In this document: positions 1-8,059 of the stretch, one piece after another
How the letters are laid out: every line of letters starts with the position of its first letter
How positions within the stretch are numbered: position 1 is the first letter of the stretch
Assembly: GCA_003142815.1 (NCBI GenBank)
Contig: PLNP01000006.1
Span: 81,840 to 145,839, forward strand
Source: Rhodanobacteraceae bacterium
GTDB taxonomy: Bacteria > Pseudomonadota > Gammaproteobacteria > Xanthomonadales > Rhodanobacteraceae
Length of the DNA stretch: 64,000 nucleotides
Reading direction: 5' to 3'
The notes under the pieces: model-generated
What the model saw: the letters and a program-made list of their open reading frames with translations, nothing else
Database searches by the model: none
What the model was told of the DNA's origin: nothing
Translations under genes and position numbers: made by a program

Positions 1-261
1 CGCTGGGCTGGCCAGGAAATCCAGTGTCAGCGCTTGGCCGAGCACGCGCACGGCATAGATATCCTGCGGTGTGTGCATGCGACGCACCACGCGGCACCAA
101 CCGATGTCGCGGCCGTAGCGGTCCGGTGTGTCGTCGCGCTGCGGGAGCAGCTTGCCGAGCAGGATCGCGAACACCGTGGAGCGGTGGCGTGGCTTCAAGC
201 GAAGTCGATCAAACGCCAAACGCCAGCGCGTCGCGGAATAACAAGAATGGCGCCTCGCCAT
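1..261 (-). pseudogene. PAP2-superfamily phosphatase fragment, continues past left edge
   Basis: An 87-codon reading frame with no stop runs off the left edge. Residues 27-60 read like the C-terminal half of class A bacterial acid phosphatases: 'HRSTVFAILLGKLLPQ', then an R-x5-H-x3-D block in 'WCRVVRRMHTPQD', which fits PAP2 motif 3. The region that should carry a signal peptide and motif 1 (K-x6-RP) is absent: the frame meets a stop about 33 bases upstream of the ATG, and residues 1-25 look like noise. It is therefore probably a 5'-truncated or frameshifted gene. The family assignment rests on one motif and the surrounding pattern. Confidence 0.45.
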
Positions 262-279
262 GGCGGGGCAGGCCAATCA

Positions 280-663
280 TCATGAACTAGCGTGTCTCGT
301 TTGCCGCGCTCTCGCCTCGTACTCGGCGAGCTTGCTGTGCAGGAACGTCGCCGAATCGACCGCCCGACCGTCGTGGAACCTGATCTCGTATTTGGTGCCG
401 GACATTGACGAGCCGGTTCCGCAATAGGCGATGAAGTCTTCCGCGGTCTTGGCGCGTTCGCCGGCATAGCGGAGCTTCAGACGCAGGTGCTCGGCGGCGC
501 GTTCGGCGTCGTATTCCTTGCCGTTGCGAATGAAGGTCGCATCTTGCAGGGCGGCAATCGACGCAATGAGGTAGGCGATCTTCTGCTGTTCAACGTCCTG
601 CTGGCCAAACGCAGGCGTTGCGAAGAAGACGGAGAAAATCAATGCCGCAACAATCTTGTTCAA
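280..663 (-). CDS. DUF5329 family secreted protein
   Basis: A 127-residue protein with a clear N-terminal signal peptide (hydrophobic core IVAALIFSVFF, cleavage likely after AFG), then a small domain with F-x-RNG-x-x-Y, AA-x-HL-x-x-K and TA-x-DFI. These match the DUF5329 family, which has no known function. A longer in-frame ATG at 741 would put 26 charged residues before the signal peptide. The TTG at 663 is preferred because GAGGAG lies 7 bases upstream and the signal peptide then begins at once. It is likely periplasmic. The product upstream on the same strand is a ClsC-like lipoprotein 105 bases away. Confidence 0.75.
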   Translation of the reverse strand: MNKIVAALIFSVFFATPAFGQQDVEQQKIAYLIASIAALQDATFIRNGKEYDAERAAEHLRLKLRYAGERAKTAEDFIAYCGTGSSMSGTKYEIRFHDGRAVDSATFLHSKLAEYEARARQTRHASS

Positions 664-768
664 GAATCTGCTCCTCTGTCGGCAGTCGTATTCCGCGCCG
701 CTACGCGTTTCGTTTGTTCGGTGCCCGAAGGATTCGTGCACGCATTCCTGTCAGGTGGCTGATCCAAC

Positions 769-2346
769 CTAGAGCATCCCCTCGATCGGCAGAAGCTTGA
801 GAATCTTCACTTCCAGCCCGCGTTTCATGGTGGCGTCGGGATCGCGGTCATAGGTCACCGGCTTGCCGCCATCGCTCGCCTGCCATTGCATCTTTCCGGC
901 ATGGGACGAACCCCCCGACGCGGTCAGCGCCACGTGGTAGGCATTCGCGGGCAAGGTGGCCGTATCGAAGAACTGCTTCACCGCGTCTGCCAGCTGCGGG
1001 CAATCGACGATGACTCCCATCTCGGTGTTCAGGAGTTTCGAGCGCTGGTCCATGTTCATCGAGCCGATGAACACCAGCTGCTGGTCCACCACAATCGCCT
1101 TGGCATGCAGGCTGACGCCGGACGATGTTCCCCCTGCGGTCGCCGGCTGTCTTGTGCCGGCGGCGGGCCGCAGTTCGTAGAGCTGCACACCACCTTCGAG
1201 CAGCGCACGCCGATAGCGCGAGTATCCCGCATGCACGGCCGGTTCATCCGTGGAGGCGAGTGAATTCGTGAGCACCTTCACGGCCACGCCGTGCTTGGCG
1301 AGGCCGGTGAGATAGCGTGTATCGTTTTCGCCGGGGACGAAGTACGGAGATATCAGCAGCACGTCCTGCTGAGCCTGGTCGGTCATCGTCTTGATTTGCG
1401 GGCCGATGCGAAGTGCAGGTTCGTCCTTGGTGGTCTCGATTTTTTCCGGCTGGTCGGCCACCAGCATCGCGGATCCCCAGAACCACGCACCGGGGCGATC
1501 CGCGGAGGGGCCGTCGGGAAGCTCATCCAGCGTCGCCTGCGCATAATCGGATTGCGCGAATGCGCGCGCGTCGCGGCCGAGATCCGCGCGCAGCTGTGCG
1601 AGATCGTAGTGACTGGCGTGCTTGCCGCGAAAGGCCGTGACCGGATAAGCAGCGTCGCAATTCCAGTATTCGTCGAACGCGTGCGAAGCCTCCTGCACGA
1701 CCGGCCCGATTGCGATCAGGTCGAGGTCGCGGAAATTGGTGTCGTTGCCGGCGTCGAAATAACCGTCGCCGATGTTGCGGCCGCCGACGATCGCCACGGA
1801 GTTGTCCACGATGAACGATTTGTTGTGCATGCGGCGGTTGAGCCGATGCGCGTCGAACAGGAATTGGGTGGCCTTGGACAGCAAGGACGGATCACGCGTA
1901 TGGAACGGATTGAACAATCGGACTTCGATATTCGGGTGTGCATCGAGCGCATCCAGCATGTCGATTGCGTCGCTCAAGTTGATGTCATCGAGCAGGATGC
2001 GCACGCGCACGCCCCGGTCCGCAGCCGTCAACAGGCGCTGCGCCACCAGCCGCCCGGTCGCGTCGTTGTTGAAGATGTAGTACTGCAGATCGATGGAGTG
2101 TTTCGCATGGTCGGCGAGCGTGATGCGGCTCATCAGTGCATTGGTGCTGCGGGTCAGCAGGCGGAAGCCGGACTTGTCGAGATGCTGGTCGACTTGGGAC
2201 CGGATATAGCGCGCGCTCGGCGTGCTCGTTGTCGGCGGCAATGCCTTTGACGGCCGCTTGACGAAGTCGGTGCGCAGCGACGAGCACGCGCCGAGCGCAA
2301 GACCGAGGGCCGCTACCGCAATGACACTGCCGACACGTCGGAGCAT
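769..2346 (-). CDS. clsC: phospholipase D family protein, ClsC-type cardiolipin synthase
   Basis: A 525-residue PLD-superfamily enzyme. Two HKD motifs are visible: HNKSFIVD near residue 172, followed by GGRNIGDGYF, and HAKAIVVD near residue 413, followed by GSMNMDQRS. This layout matches the ClsC (YmdC) group, which in E. coli makes cardiolipin from phosphatidylglycerol and phosphatidylethanolamine with a partner protein. Unlike typical ClsC it begins with a lipoprotein signal ending in the lipobox LGAC, so it is probably a membrane-anchored periplasmic lipoprotein. The ATG at 2346 is chosen over one 27 codons upstream because the lipoprotein signal starts there with GAGGA 4 bases upstream. 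A periplasmic PLD with another lipid substrate is possible. Confidence 0.82.
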   Translation of the reverse strand: MLRRVGSVIAVAALGLALGACSSLRTDFVKRPSKALPPTTSTPSARYIRSQVDQHLDKSGFRLLTRSTNALMSRITLADHAKHSIDLQYYIFNNDATGRLVAQRLLTAADRGVRVRILLDDINLSDAIDMLDALDAHPNIEVRLFNPFHTRDPSLLSKATQFLFDAHRLNRRMHNKSFIVDNSVAIVGGRNIGDGYFDAGNDTNFRDLDLIAIGPVVQEASHAFDEYWNCDAAYPVTAFRGKHASHYDLAQLRADLGRDARAFAQSDYAQATLDELPDGPSADRPGAWFWGSAMLVADQPEKIETTKDEPALRIGPQIKTMTDQAQQDVLLISPYFVPGENDTRYLTGLAKHGVAVKVLTNSLASTDEPAVHAGYSRYRRALLEGGVQLYELRPAAGTRQPATAGGTSSGVSLHAKAIVVDQQLVFIGSMNMDQRSKLLNTEMGVIVDCPQLADAVKQFFDTATLPANAYHVALTASGGSSHAGKMQWQASDGGKPVTYDRDPDATMKRGLEVKILKLLPIEGML

Positions 2347-2754
2347 GGTTTCCTCTATCCACCGATGGCGAGTGCACGAATCTCCACGAGCCCGATCCGG
2401 AATCCGAACTGCGCGGCGCATCCGCACGTACCCATGTCATCACCCATCGAAGGCGCCCGGGCCACGCGCCGGCGCCGCACATGGATACGGGTGGACGGTG
2501 GACTTCACGCCCTGAACGTAACGCGACCGATGCGACGGTAGCCATACTTGGTCTCGTGAAACTGCACCAGTACTTGCCCACCCACGGATCGGCCTGCTTG
2601 CATCAGGAATCCGGAGCGCGGATAGCCTATGGGCCGTCGAAGCCGCTCCGGAAGATATCGTCAACTACAATAAAATTACCCGAGGATGCGGGTCGGTCTC
2701 GACGGCAATCGGTTACTCACTACGGTGCTGGTGGCGCAAGCCGCGGAGCGATGC
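2347..2754. other. intergenic region, no gene seen
   Basis: About 400 bases between the ClsC-like gene, whose promoter should lie at its right end near 2350-2450, and the end of the GT9 gene. Reading frames here are short and arginine-rich in all six frames. An AT-richer patch at 2655-2685 is the only notable change. I see no strong hairpin with a T-run and no RNA family. Confidence 0.5.
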
Positions 2755-3945
2755 TCAGGCAGGAATTCGATCGACTTTGAGCGGCGCGCGCCGAGGTGAT
2801 TGCAGCGCAATCGGGGTCTTCAGCACATCCAGAATCTGAACGGCCACCTGCTCGGGCGTCAGATCGCGGGCATCAATCGCGTGATTCGAATCGCCGTACG
2901 GGCCCCATTCGGACGTGTCGGTAACGGCGAAAATGCCGACGGTCGGCGCGCCCGAAGCGCAGGCGAGATGCATCACGCCGCAGTCGGCACTGACATACAG
3001 CGACAGGTTCGTGATCACCGACGCCATCTTGCGCACGTTGCTCGAGTAATAGCCCGGATAGCGCGAGCCGAGCAGCGACTGGCCGAAAGCCGGAAGGATC
3101 TCGACCAGGTCGTAATCGGCGACAGCGGGCTCGAAGGCCTCGATAAATCGGGTCCACCAGTCGCTGCCGAGACGCTTGCTGCCGGTCCCGTTGGCGAAAA
3201 TGCCGATGCTGCCTTTCTTACGCGCGGATACGGAGTGCGTGCTGGTCAAGCGTGCGAGCTTGTCCTGCCCCTGCCGGCGTTCGAACGCGCTCAGCTGGAT
3301 GTCCAGCCGCGGATACTTGCGTTTTGACGCTTCCTCGCCGATCGCGCTGCGCAGCAGGAATACCGGTATTGTTCCTTTGTGCCGAGGCTCGTCGGGGACC
3401 GCAACGCCATGCGTCATCTTGCCGCTCTTCTTCGGTCCGACAAAACCAAGCGAGTAAGTCGCATCGGCCAGCAGCGTCAGCAAACGCCCGCTCTGCGATT
3501 GCGGATCAGGGTCGATAACCAGATCGTAATGGGTGCGCTTCATCTGCTGCAGCGCGCCCAAAGTGCGCAGCGGATAGCGCAATGCATGCGCGGGCAGCTG
3601 AATGATCTTGCCTACACAGAAGAATGCGCCATAGATCTCGCGCGCGGCGGGACAGCTGCCGACGATATCGATTTCGGCGCCCGGATAGATCGCGCTCAAC
3701 TCCTGTAGCAGGGGTGTCAGTGTCAGCGAATCGCCGAGCGTATGCACGGTGCGGCAAACCAGAATCCTGTGGATTCCCGTGCGCGGTAGACGCGCGGCGA
3801 TGCACGCGAGATCTTCTCTCTTGCGGAAGACCATGCGCATCGCGTGCTGCGTGATCCGCCGGCGAGCAGCTTCGATTTTGCGGGAGTAGTCCAAGACACG
3901 CTCTGCGCGATTGCCGGTGCGTCCCTTCGCAGCCGGAGAACTCAA
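2755..3945 (-). CDS. glycosyltransferase family 9 (heptosyltransferase-like)
   Basis: Resembles GT9 transferases, which add heptose or related sugars to lipopolysaccharide at the cytoplasmic face. The N-terminal fold begins at 'HRILVCRTVHTLGDSLTLTP', with the glycine-aspartate turn seen in heptosyltransferases. The C-terminal half has 'FANGTGSKRLGSDWW' and 'YVSADCGVMHLACASGAPTVG', which match the nucleotide-sugar half and the conserved D-x-G-x-x-H-x-A region. About 30 basic helical residues precede the first Rossmann strand. The TTG at 3945 overlaps the stop of the upstream PAP2 gene (TTGA), suggesting translational coupling. An ATG at 3840 is the alternative start. The acceptor sugar cannot be read from the sequence. 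Confidence 0.78.
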   Translation of the reverse strand: MSSPAAKGRTGNRAERVLDYSRKIEAARRRITQHAMRMVFRKREDLACIAARLPRTGIHRILVCRTVHTLGDSLTLTPLLQELSAIYPGAEIDIVGSCPAAREIYGAFFCVGKIIQLPAHALRYPLRTLGALQQMKRTHYDLVIDPDPQSQSGRLLTLLADATYSLGFVGPKKSGKMTHGVAVPDEPRHKGTIPVFLLRSAIGEEASKRKYPRLDIQLSAFERRQGQDKLARLTSTHSVSARKKGSIGIFANGTGSKRLGSDWWTRFIEAFEPAVADYDLVEILPAFGQSLLGSRYPGYYSSNVRKMASVITNLSLYVSADCGVMHLACASGAPTVGIFAVTDTSEWGPYGDSNHAIDARDLTPEQVAVQILDVLKTPIALQSPRRAPLKVDRIPA

Positions 3946-4577
3946 GGCGAAAAATGGTGCACGTAGCCGACCTCGAAGCCGCCCGGCAGCCAGTGGAGGA
4001 CCAGCGGATGTTCGCGCCGCGCGGCCCAGATGCCAGCGGCGGTGCCGATGCCCCATCCGACCAGTACATCACTCTGCCAGTGCGCGTGCACTTTCACGCG
4101 GGCGACCGCGTCATACAGCGGCAGTGCTTCCAATGCGTACACTGCCGGGTGATCGCGGCCGTACTCGACCACGAACGGCGTCACCGCGCCGGCGATCGCG
4201 GCGACCTCGCCGCTGGGGAAACTCTGGTAACGAGTGCCCTTGAAGAACTGGTTCGGATCGTCTGTTTGCGACGGACGTTGGCGCTGGAAAATCCATTTGC
4301 CGCCTTGCGCGACGGCGGCGGATAGTGCCATCGAATCCAGCGATCGCCAGAAGGTGTCGCCGAGCTTGTCCTGATCACCGAGGATGATCGAGCCGCCGAT
4401 CACGGTCAGGATGGTGCCACCGATCAGCAGTGTTTGATTGTTGCGAGCCCAGATGCCGCTGTTGTCGTAAGCGATGCGGTGATCGATGCCGAAGGGTCCG
4501 TCGCCGGCCTGTGCCGCCCGGGGAGGGACACCAGCGCATGCGAGGGCGAGGGCGAGAAGACAAAACAGGCGGCGCAC
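3942..4577 (-). CDS. PAP2 family phosphatase, PSGE variant
   Basis: A 211-residue protein with a signal peptide (RLFCLLALALACAGVPPRAAQA) and one likely membrane helix around residues 52-68. PAP2 motif 1 is K-x6-RP in 'KWIFQRQRP'. Motif 2 reads FPSGE where the family consensus is PSGH, so the usual second histidine is replaced by glutamate. Motif 3 is 'ARVKVHAHWQSD', with the catalytic histidine and aspartate kept. It probably dephosphorylates a lipid or isoprenoid phosphate in the periplasm. Its stop overlaps the TTG start of the GT9 gene, so the two are likely one envelope operon. Activity with the altered motif is uncertain. Confidence 0.8.
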   Translation of the reverse strand: MRRLFCLLALALACAGVPPRAAQAGDGPFGIDHRIAYDNSGIWARNNQTLLIGGTILTVIGGSIILGDQDKLGDTFWRSLDSMALSAAVAQGGKWIFQRQRPSQTDDPNQFFKGTRYQSFPSGEVAAIAGAVTPFVVEYGRDHPAVYALEALPLYDAVARVKVHAHWQSDVLVGWGIGTAAGIWAARREHPLVLHWLPGGFEVGYVHHFSP

Positions 4578-4841
4578 GAGGATTGCTCCCGAAACTGCTT
4601 GCGGCGACTCTTGGGTGTCGCCGCCTCATCGCGATCGAGCTTCTGCCTGAGACCTTTCGTGCACCTTTCGCCGCACGCACGCTGGGTTCAATGCCGCTGC
4701 GTGCGTGCCCATGCGACAGGCAGCGCCTGCGTCGCGTCGATCGGCGGAATCTGCACCGCCCCCTGGCATAGGTAGCCGCGGGTTCGTTCCCGTGTTCGCT
4801 TGCAAAGAGCAGCAACAGGCCGCTGCCGAAGAAATCGTCGA

Positions 4842-5237
4842 CTAACTAGCGGGCCACGCCTTCTTCGAGCGCGCGATCTCCGTGATGCGACATTCCATAC
4901 CATCCAGGAGAACCTTGAGGCCGATCCGAAAAAGCTCCTCGGGCTCGATGTTCGCGAACAGTTCGGCGGCTCCACGCAGATTCGGATAGTGGCGTGACTC
5001 GTCGCCGAGATGAGACAACTCCACGCCCACGGCAAGGGTAGGACGCAGCGCTCCCGGACGAGCCAGCCACAACTGGCGTGCTTCCTCGGCGATCATGCCG
5101 AGCAGGTAATTGCGGTAGAACGTCGCCATCGCGACGGCTTCCGGCGGCGCTAAGCCGGTGTCTAGAAATGCGCCGACCGCAGCGTCGTACAGCCTCATGC
5201 GGTGCGGCCCGGTCGGCGCCTGCTCCGCAAAGAGGCG
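4842..5237 (-). pseudogene. TetR-family regulator, C-terminal ligand domain only
   Basis: Residues from 'MRLYDAAVGAFLDTGL' through 'GLKVLLDGMECRI' match the C-terminal ligand-binding and dimerisation domain of TetR-type repressors (TetR_C), including the helix with R-N-Y-L-L-G-M-I-x-EE. The N-terminal helix-turn-helix DNA-binding domain is missing. Recognisable homology stops near 5237. Beyond that, on the opposite strand, an ankyrin fragment begins at about 5245, so the gene was cut by a rearrangement. An ATG at 5324 keeps a frame open, but its first 29 codons are antisense to the ankyrin sequence. It is probably non-functional as a repressor. Confidence 0.68.
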
Positions 5238-5244
5238 AGGCGCG

Positions 5245-5823
5245 TCGCTGTTTTTCGCCGTCGCGGACGGCGACATCGACACCGTGCATGGGTTGCTGGC
5301 CGAGCGCGCCGACCCGAACGCCACCTCATTTTTCGGACTGACGCTCCTTCACATCGCCGTGCGTGTCTACGGCCGACAACGCGCCAGTTACCGTTGTTCT
5401 GAACGCTGGTCCTCCATCACCAAGTTGCTACTCGAAGCCGGCGCGGATCCCATGGCTTTGGACTTCCGCGACACGACCGCTGCCGCATGGGGAGACGGGT
5501 TCACGCCCCCGCGGTTGCGCGACGCGTTGATGGCCTTGGCCGAGCGCGGCGTGTGGCTCGATGATGACCGCGATGAGAAGCGTGATTGGCTCGGGTTGGG
5601 CGGACCGGCTGCGCGCCTCGCGGCGGCCCACGAACGGCTGGCCCCGGACACACTGGAAGCGCTGATCGCCCGCGCGACAGTCGCCGAGAAGAAAGCGAAG
5701 AAAGCGGAAACATCAAGACGGCCGGAACACACTCGAGTCTGGGCAAATCAAACCCGCCATAAGAACATGGCAACCCAACCGAAGAGGAGTTCGCATGCCA
5801 CCCTCAAGAAAGCCGTCGGCTAA
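5245..5823 (+). pseudogene. ankyrin-repeat protein fragment, 5' end lost
   Basis: From about 5245 the frame reads 'FFAVADGDIDTVHGLLAERA' then DPN...LTLLHIAV, and later ITKLLLEAGADPMALD. These are two or three ankyrin repeats, followed by a charged alpha-helical tail ending in a lysine/alanine-rich stretch. The sequence before 5245 in the same frame is antisense of the TetR fragment, so the native start is gone. An ATG at 5158 could start a chimeric 221-residue product but lacks a convincing ribosome site. The last 29 bases overlap the next gene in another frame. Confidence 0.6.
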
Positions 5824-6109
5824 GAAAAAGATCTCGGCCTCGCACAATCCGCACGGACGCGGATTCGGCGCGACGCGGCTCGCGTTCGAAATGCTGCCCA
5901 GCAACGGTGAGGTCGAGATGGCGACGTGGCTTCACCGTGAAAATCAGGTGCGGGGGAGCCTGCCATCGCGAACGAAAAAGCTATTGAAGCACGCCACTGG
6001 CGACCACTTCTGGTCGCCGGCGATGGTCGCGCTCGCGGAATGGGCGCTCCTCGAATTGAAACGGCAAAAACGCCGCCTCATCATCACCGACGCGGACAAA
6101 GAAACCTGA
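5795..6109 (+). CDS. small basic hypothetical protein
   Basis: A 104-residue protein, rich in lysine and arginine at both ends, with a central GRGFGATRLAFEML segment and 'FWSPAMVALAEWALLELKRQ'. I do not recognise the family. GAGGAG lies 6 bases before the ATG, and a strong Rho-independent terminator follows 7 bases after the stop, so it looks like a real expressed unit. It sits in a block of broken genes next to a recombinase fragment and tRNA-Phe, which suggests cargo of a decayed integrated element. Confidence 0.55.
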   Translation: MPPSRKPSAKKKISASHNPHGRGFGATRLAFEMLPSNGEVEMATWLHRENQVRGSLPSRTKKLLKHATGDHFWSPAMVALAEWALLELKRQKRRLIITDADKET

Positions 6110-6115
6110 CCGACA

Positions 6116-6139
6116 CGGGAGCGCAACGCTCCCGTTTTT
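6116..6139 (+). terminator. Rho-independent terminator after the small basic ORF
   Basis: A perfect 8-bp stem, CGGGAGCG/CGCTCCCG, with a 3-base loop and five T residues directly after. It begins 7 bases after the stop codon of the 104-residue ORF. Confidence 0.85.
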
Positions 6140-6164
6140 ATGTTCGCTTCCCCTGACCTGCTAT

Positions 6165-6512
6165 CTACGCTTTCTCTTTTCCCGACATCGTGAACCCCTG
6201 ATGCGCTTTGCGTGGGGCGCACCGGCGCGTGTCCGCGAGATCGTCGAAGAGTAGGCCCCATTGGGCGCGCCAGGGGACGTTGCCCGTTCGCGCGAACGGC
6301 GCCGCCGCGACCTCCACGTCGAACCCGAGATCCACGCGATATAGGATCGCGTGCCGCTCGATGAGTTGCCACGCGAGCGCTTCCCAATCGGCGCGGCCGA
6401 GGCTCCAGATTCCATCGGTTTCCAAACGGCCCCCGGCTTCCCAATCATGTCGATCAACTTCGCGCCCGCTTCGCCAGCGGGGATCTGAAGGGGTGAAATC
6501 AGAACACGGTCC
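6165..6512 (-). pseudogene. frameshifted hypothetical gene remnant
   Basis: Two minus-strand frames each contain protein-like stretches that would join through a frameshift near 6420-6440. The upstream part reads 'LTLDRVLISPLQIPAGEAG' and on through IDMIGKPG. The downstream part reads 'WSLGRADWEALAWQLIERHA' and ends in TMSGKEKA. Residue composition in these parts is less arginine-rich than in the other frames. No family is recognised. The 5' end is antisense to the recombinase fragment, so it may also be truncated there. Confidence 0.3.
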
Positions 6513-6977
6513 AGCGTCAACGTGTCGTTCCTGCGATGGAACCAGATCGACATGAGCCGTCGCGTAGCGTGGATCCATCCGGACGAGGCCAAGGCTGGAC
6601 GAGCCATTGGCGTTCCATTGAACGAGGACGCGCTCGACGTGTTACGTCGGCGCTGGAGTCGACACGGGGACTACGTGTTTACGTACAAGGACAAACCCGT
6701 CAACCAGTGTTCGACCGCGGCATGGAAGCGTGCGTTAGAACGGGCCGGTATCGAGAAGACGTTTCGCTGGCACGACCTCCGGCATATGTGGGCGTCGTGG
6801 TATGTACAGAGCGGGACACCGTTGCAGGAACTGATGGAGCTGGGCAGTTGGGCCAGCTACGACATGGTCCTGCGCTATGCGCACCTCGCGGCGGATCATC
6901 TGCACGGGGCGGCGAGTCGACTCGACGACATGTTTTTGACACACAAGCCAAAATTGCAACTCGTGAAATTGACGTAA
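6513..6977 (+). pseudogene. tyrosine recombinase (phage integrase), C-terminal fragment
   Basis: The frame carries the C-terminal catalytic half of a phage-type integrase. 'FRWHDLRHMWASW' gives the H-x-x-R box, and 'LGSWASYDMVLRYAHL' contains the W and the catalytic tyrosine followed by H. The N-terminal arm and core DNA-binding domains and the first catalytic arginine region are missing: an in-frame TGA lies at 6486-6488 and homology begins near 'VNVSFLRWNQID'. A GTG at 6522 could start a 151-residue product. It ends 14 bases from the 3' end of tRNA-Phe, the usual place for an island integrase, and marks a decayed element. Confidence 0.8.
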
Positions 6978-6991
6978 GTCGCTGAAAATAA

Positions 6992-7067
6992 TGGTGGCCG
7001 GGGACGGAATCGAACCGCCGACACGGGGATTTTCAATCCCCTGCTCTACCAACTGAGCTACCCGGCC
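6992..7067 (-). tRNA. tRNA-Phe (GAA)
   Basis: A 76-base cloverleaf on the minus strand. The acceptor stem GGCCGGG pairs with CCCGGCC, the D-arm is TAGCTCAGTTGGTA, the anticodon stem-loop is GGGGATTGAAAATCCCC with anticodon GAA, the T-arm contains GGTTCGATTCC, and CCA is encoded. Its 3' end faces the integrase fragment. Confidence 0.97.
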
Positions 7068-7369
7068 AAGCGTGCTGCGTAACGTGCGGTCGGTGGCTGA
7101 CCGCAGCGGGGCCGCGTATTAGAGCCGCGGCGTGCGGTTACGTCAAGCTGGGTCGCTGGCGCTCTGGACCGCGCACGACAAACCCTGACTCGTCCGCATC
7201 GGTCCACCGTGCGACGGCCTGATGAATACCAATAGCGTCGCGTTCACGTCGCGCAACGGTCATCTCGCTGTCGGCATCGACTACGTCGAATTTGGCAGCC
7301 GCATTGCAAGAGCGCGTCGATCCGGGCCTGCGCGCCGTCCTTCATACAACAGCCGATAGAGGACAGCCC
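7068..7369. other. intergenic region upstream of tRNA-Phe and the DUF6491 gene
   Basis: About 300 bases between two divergently oriented units. It should hold the tRNA-Phe promoter (minus) and the promoter for the DUF6491 gene (plus). I cannot point to convincing -35/-10 pairs. A GC-rich imperfect palindrome (GTGCGGTCGGTGGCTGACCGC) lies near 7084-7104. No gene-like frame is visible. Confidence 0.4.
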
Positions 7370-7774
7370 ATGAAATTTCGGATGGCGGCAACGCTTGTGC
7401 TCGGCGTGCTCGTCGCGGGCCTCGCCCACGCAGACACGCGCGCGACGCAGCAAAAGAATCTAGAAAAATACACGCCTTATCTGGAAGCGCCGGTGGATGG
7501 CTTCACGTTCTGGTCGCTGTACAAATGGCAGCTGGTCGGACCGCAGAAGGTCGTCGTCTGGTCGACGATCAAGGATGCCTATCTGCTCACGGTCGAAACG
7601 CCGTGCCCGAGGCTCGAATGGGCGCACGGCATCGGCCTTACCTCGGCGCAATCGCACCAGATCAGCAAGCGCCTCGACTTTGTGACGCTCGCACGCGAGC
7701 GTTGTCGCATCGAGGAAATCCAGCCGATTGATACCGCGCAGATGGCGAAGGATCGCCGCGCGGCGGACCAGTGA
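7370..7774 (+). CDS. DUF6491 family secreted protein
   Basis: A 134-residue protein with a signal peptide (MKFRMAATLVLGVLVAGLAHA) and a compact domain matching DUF6491: 'YTPYLEAPVDGFTFW', VVVWSTIKDAYLLTVETPC, and near the C-terminus ERCRIEEIQPID. The two cysteines are well placed for a disulfide. Function is unknown. The ATG at 7370 has GAGGA 6 bases upstream and starts the signal peptide; an in-frame start 26 codons earlier has neither feature. It converges on yggX with only 9 bases between the stops. Confidence 0.75.
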   Translation: MKFRMAATLVLGVLVAGLAHADTRATQQKNLEKYTPYLEAPVDGFTFWSLYKWQLVGPQKVVVWSTIKDAYLLTVETPCPRLEWAHGIGLTSAQSHQISKRLDFVTLARERCRIEEIQPIDTAQMAKDRRAADQ

Positions 7775-7783
7775 GCGCCGCGC

Positions 7784-8059
7784 TCAGCCTTGCTCGGGCG
7801 CGACGTAGCCGGCCGGTGTTTCCGAGCCTTCGCCGAAGAAATACTTTTCCATTTCCGCGGCGATGAATGCGCGCGTTTTCGCATCGAGCGGATTGAGGCG
7901 GTTCTCGTTGATCAGCATGGTCTGATGCACGAGCCATGCTTGCCAGGCTTCCTTCGAGACATGCTCGTAGATGCGCTTGCCGAGCTCGCCGGGCCATGGA
8001 GCGAACGCGAGGCCCTCGGCTTCGCGATGGAGTTTTACGCAGTGGACGTTGCGGGCCAT
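7784..8059 (-). CDS. yggX: Fe(2+)-trafficking / oxidative damage protection protein YggX
   Basis: A 91-residue protein matching YggX across its whole length: VHCVKL near the N-terminus with the conserved cysteine, '[19 protein letters not shown]', '[16 protein letters not shown]' and a C-terminal MEKYFFGEG. YggX is a small cytosolic protein that protects Fe-S clusters and affects iron availability during oxidative stress. Its start overlaps the end of mutY by 25 bases, so it is translated from the mutY transcript. The mutY-yggX pair is conserved in gammaproteobacteria, and MutY is itself an Fe-S enzyme. Confidence 0.95.
   Translation of the reverse strand: MARNVHCVKLHREAEGLAFAPWPGELGKRIYEHVSKEAWQAWLVHQTMLINENRLNPLDAKTRAFIAAEMEKYFFGEGSETPAGYVAPEQG

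Noticed and set aside
1291-2250. 319-codon plus frame opposite the ClsC-like gene
   Set aside because: Antisense shadow; the minus-strand product has both HKD motifs.
6992-7010. Duplicate of the tRNA-Phe 3' end as an attL/attR pair
   Set aside because: I looked for the CCGGGGACGGAATCGAACC word to the left and found no second copy in the window, so no att site is reported.
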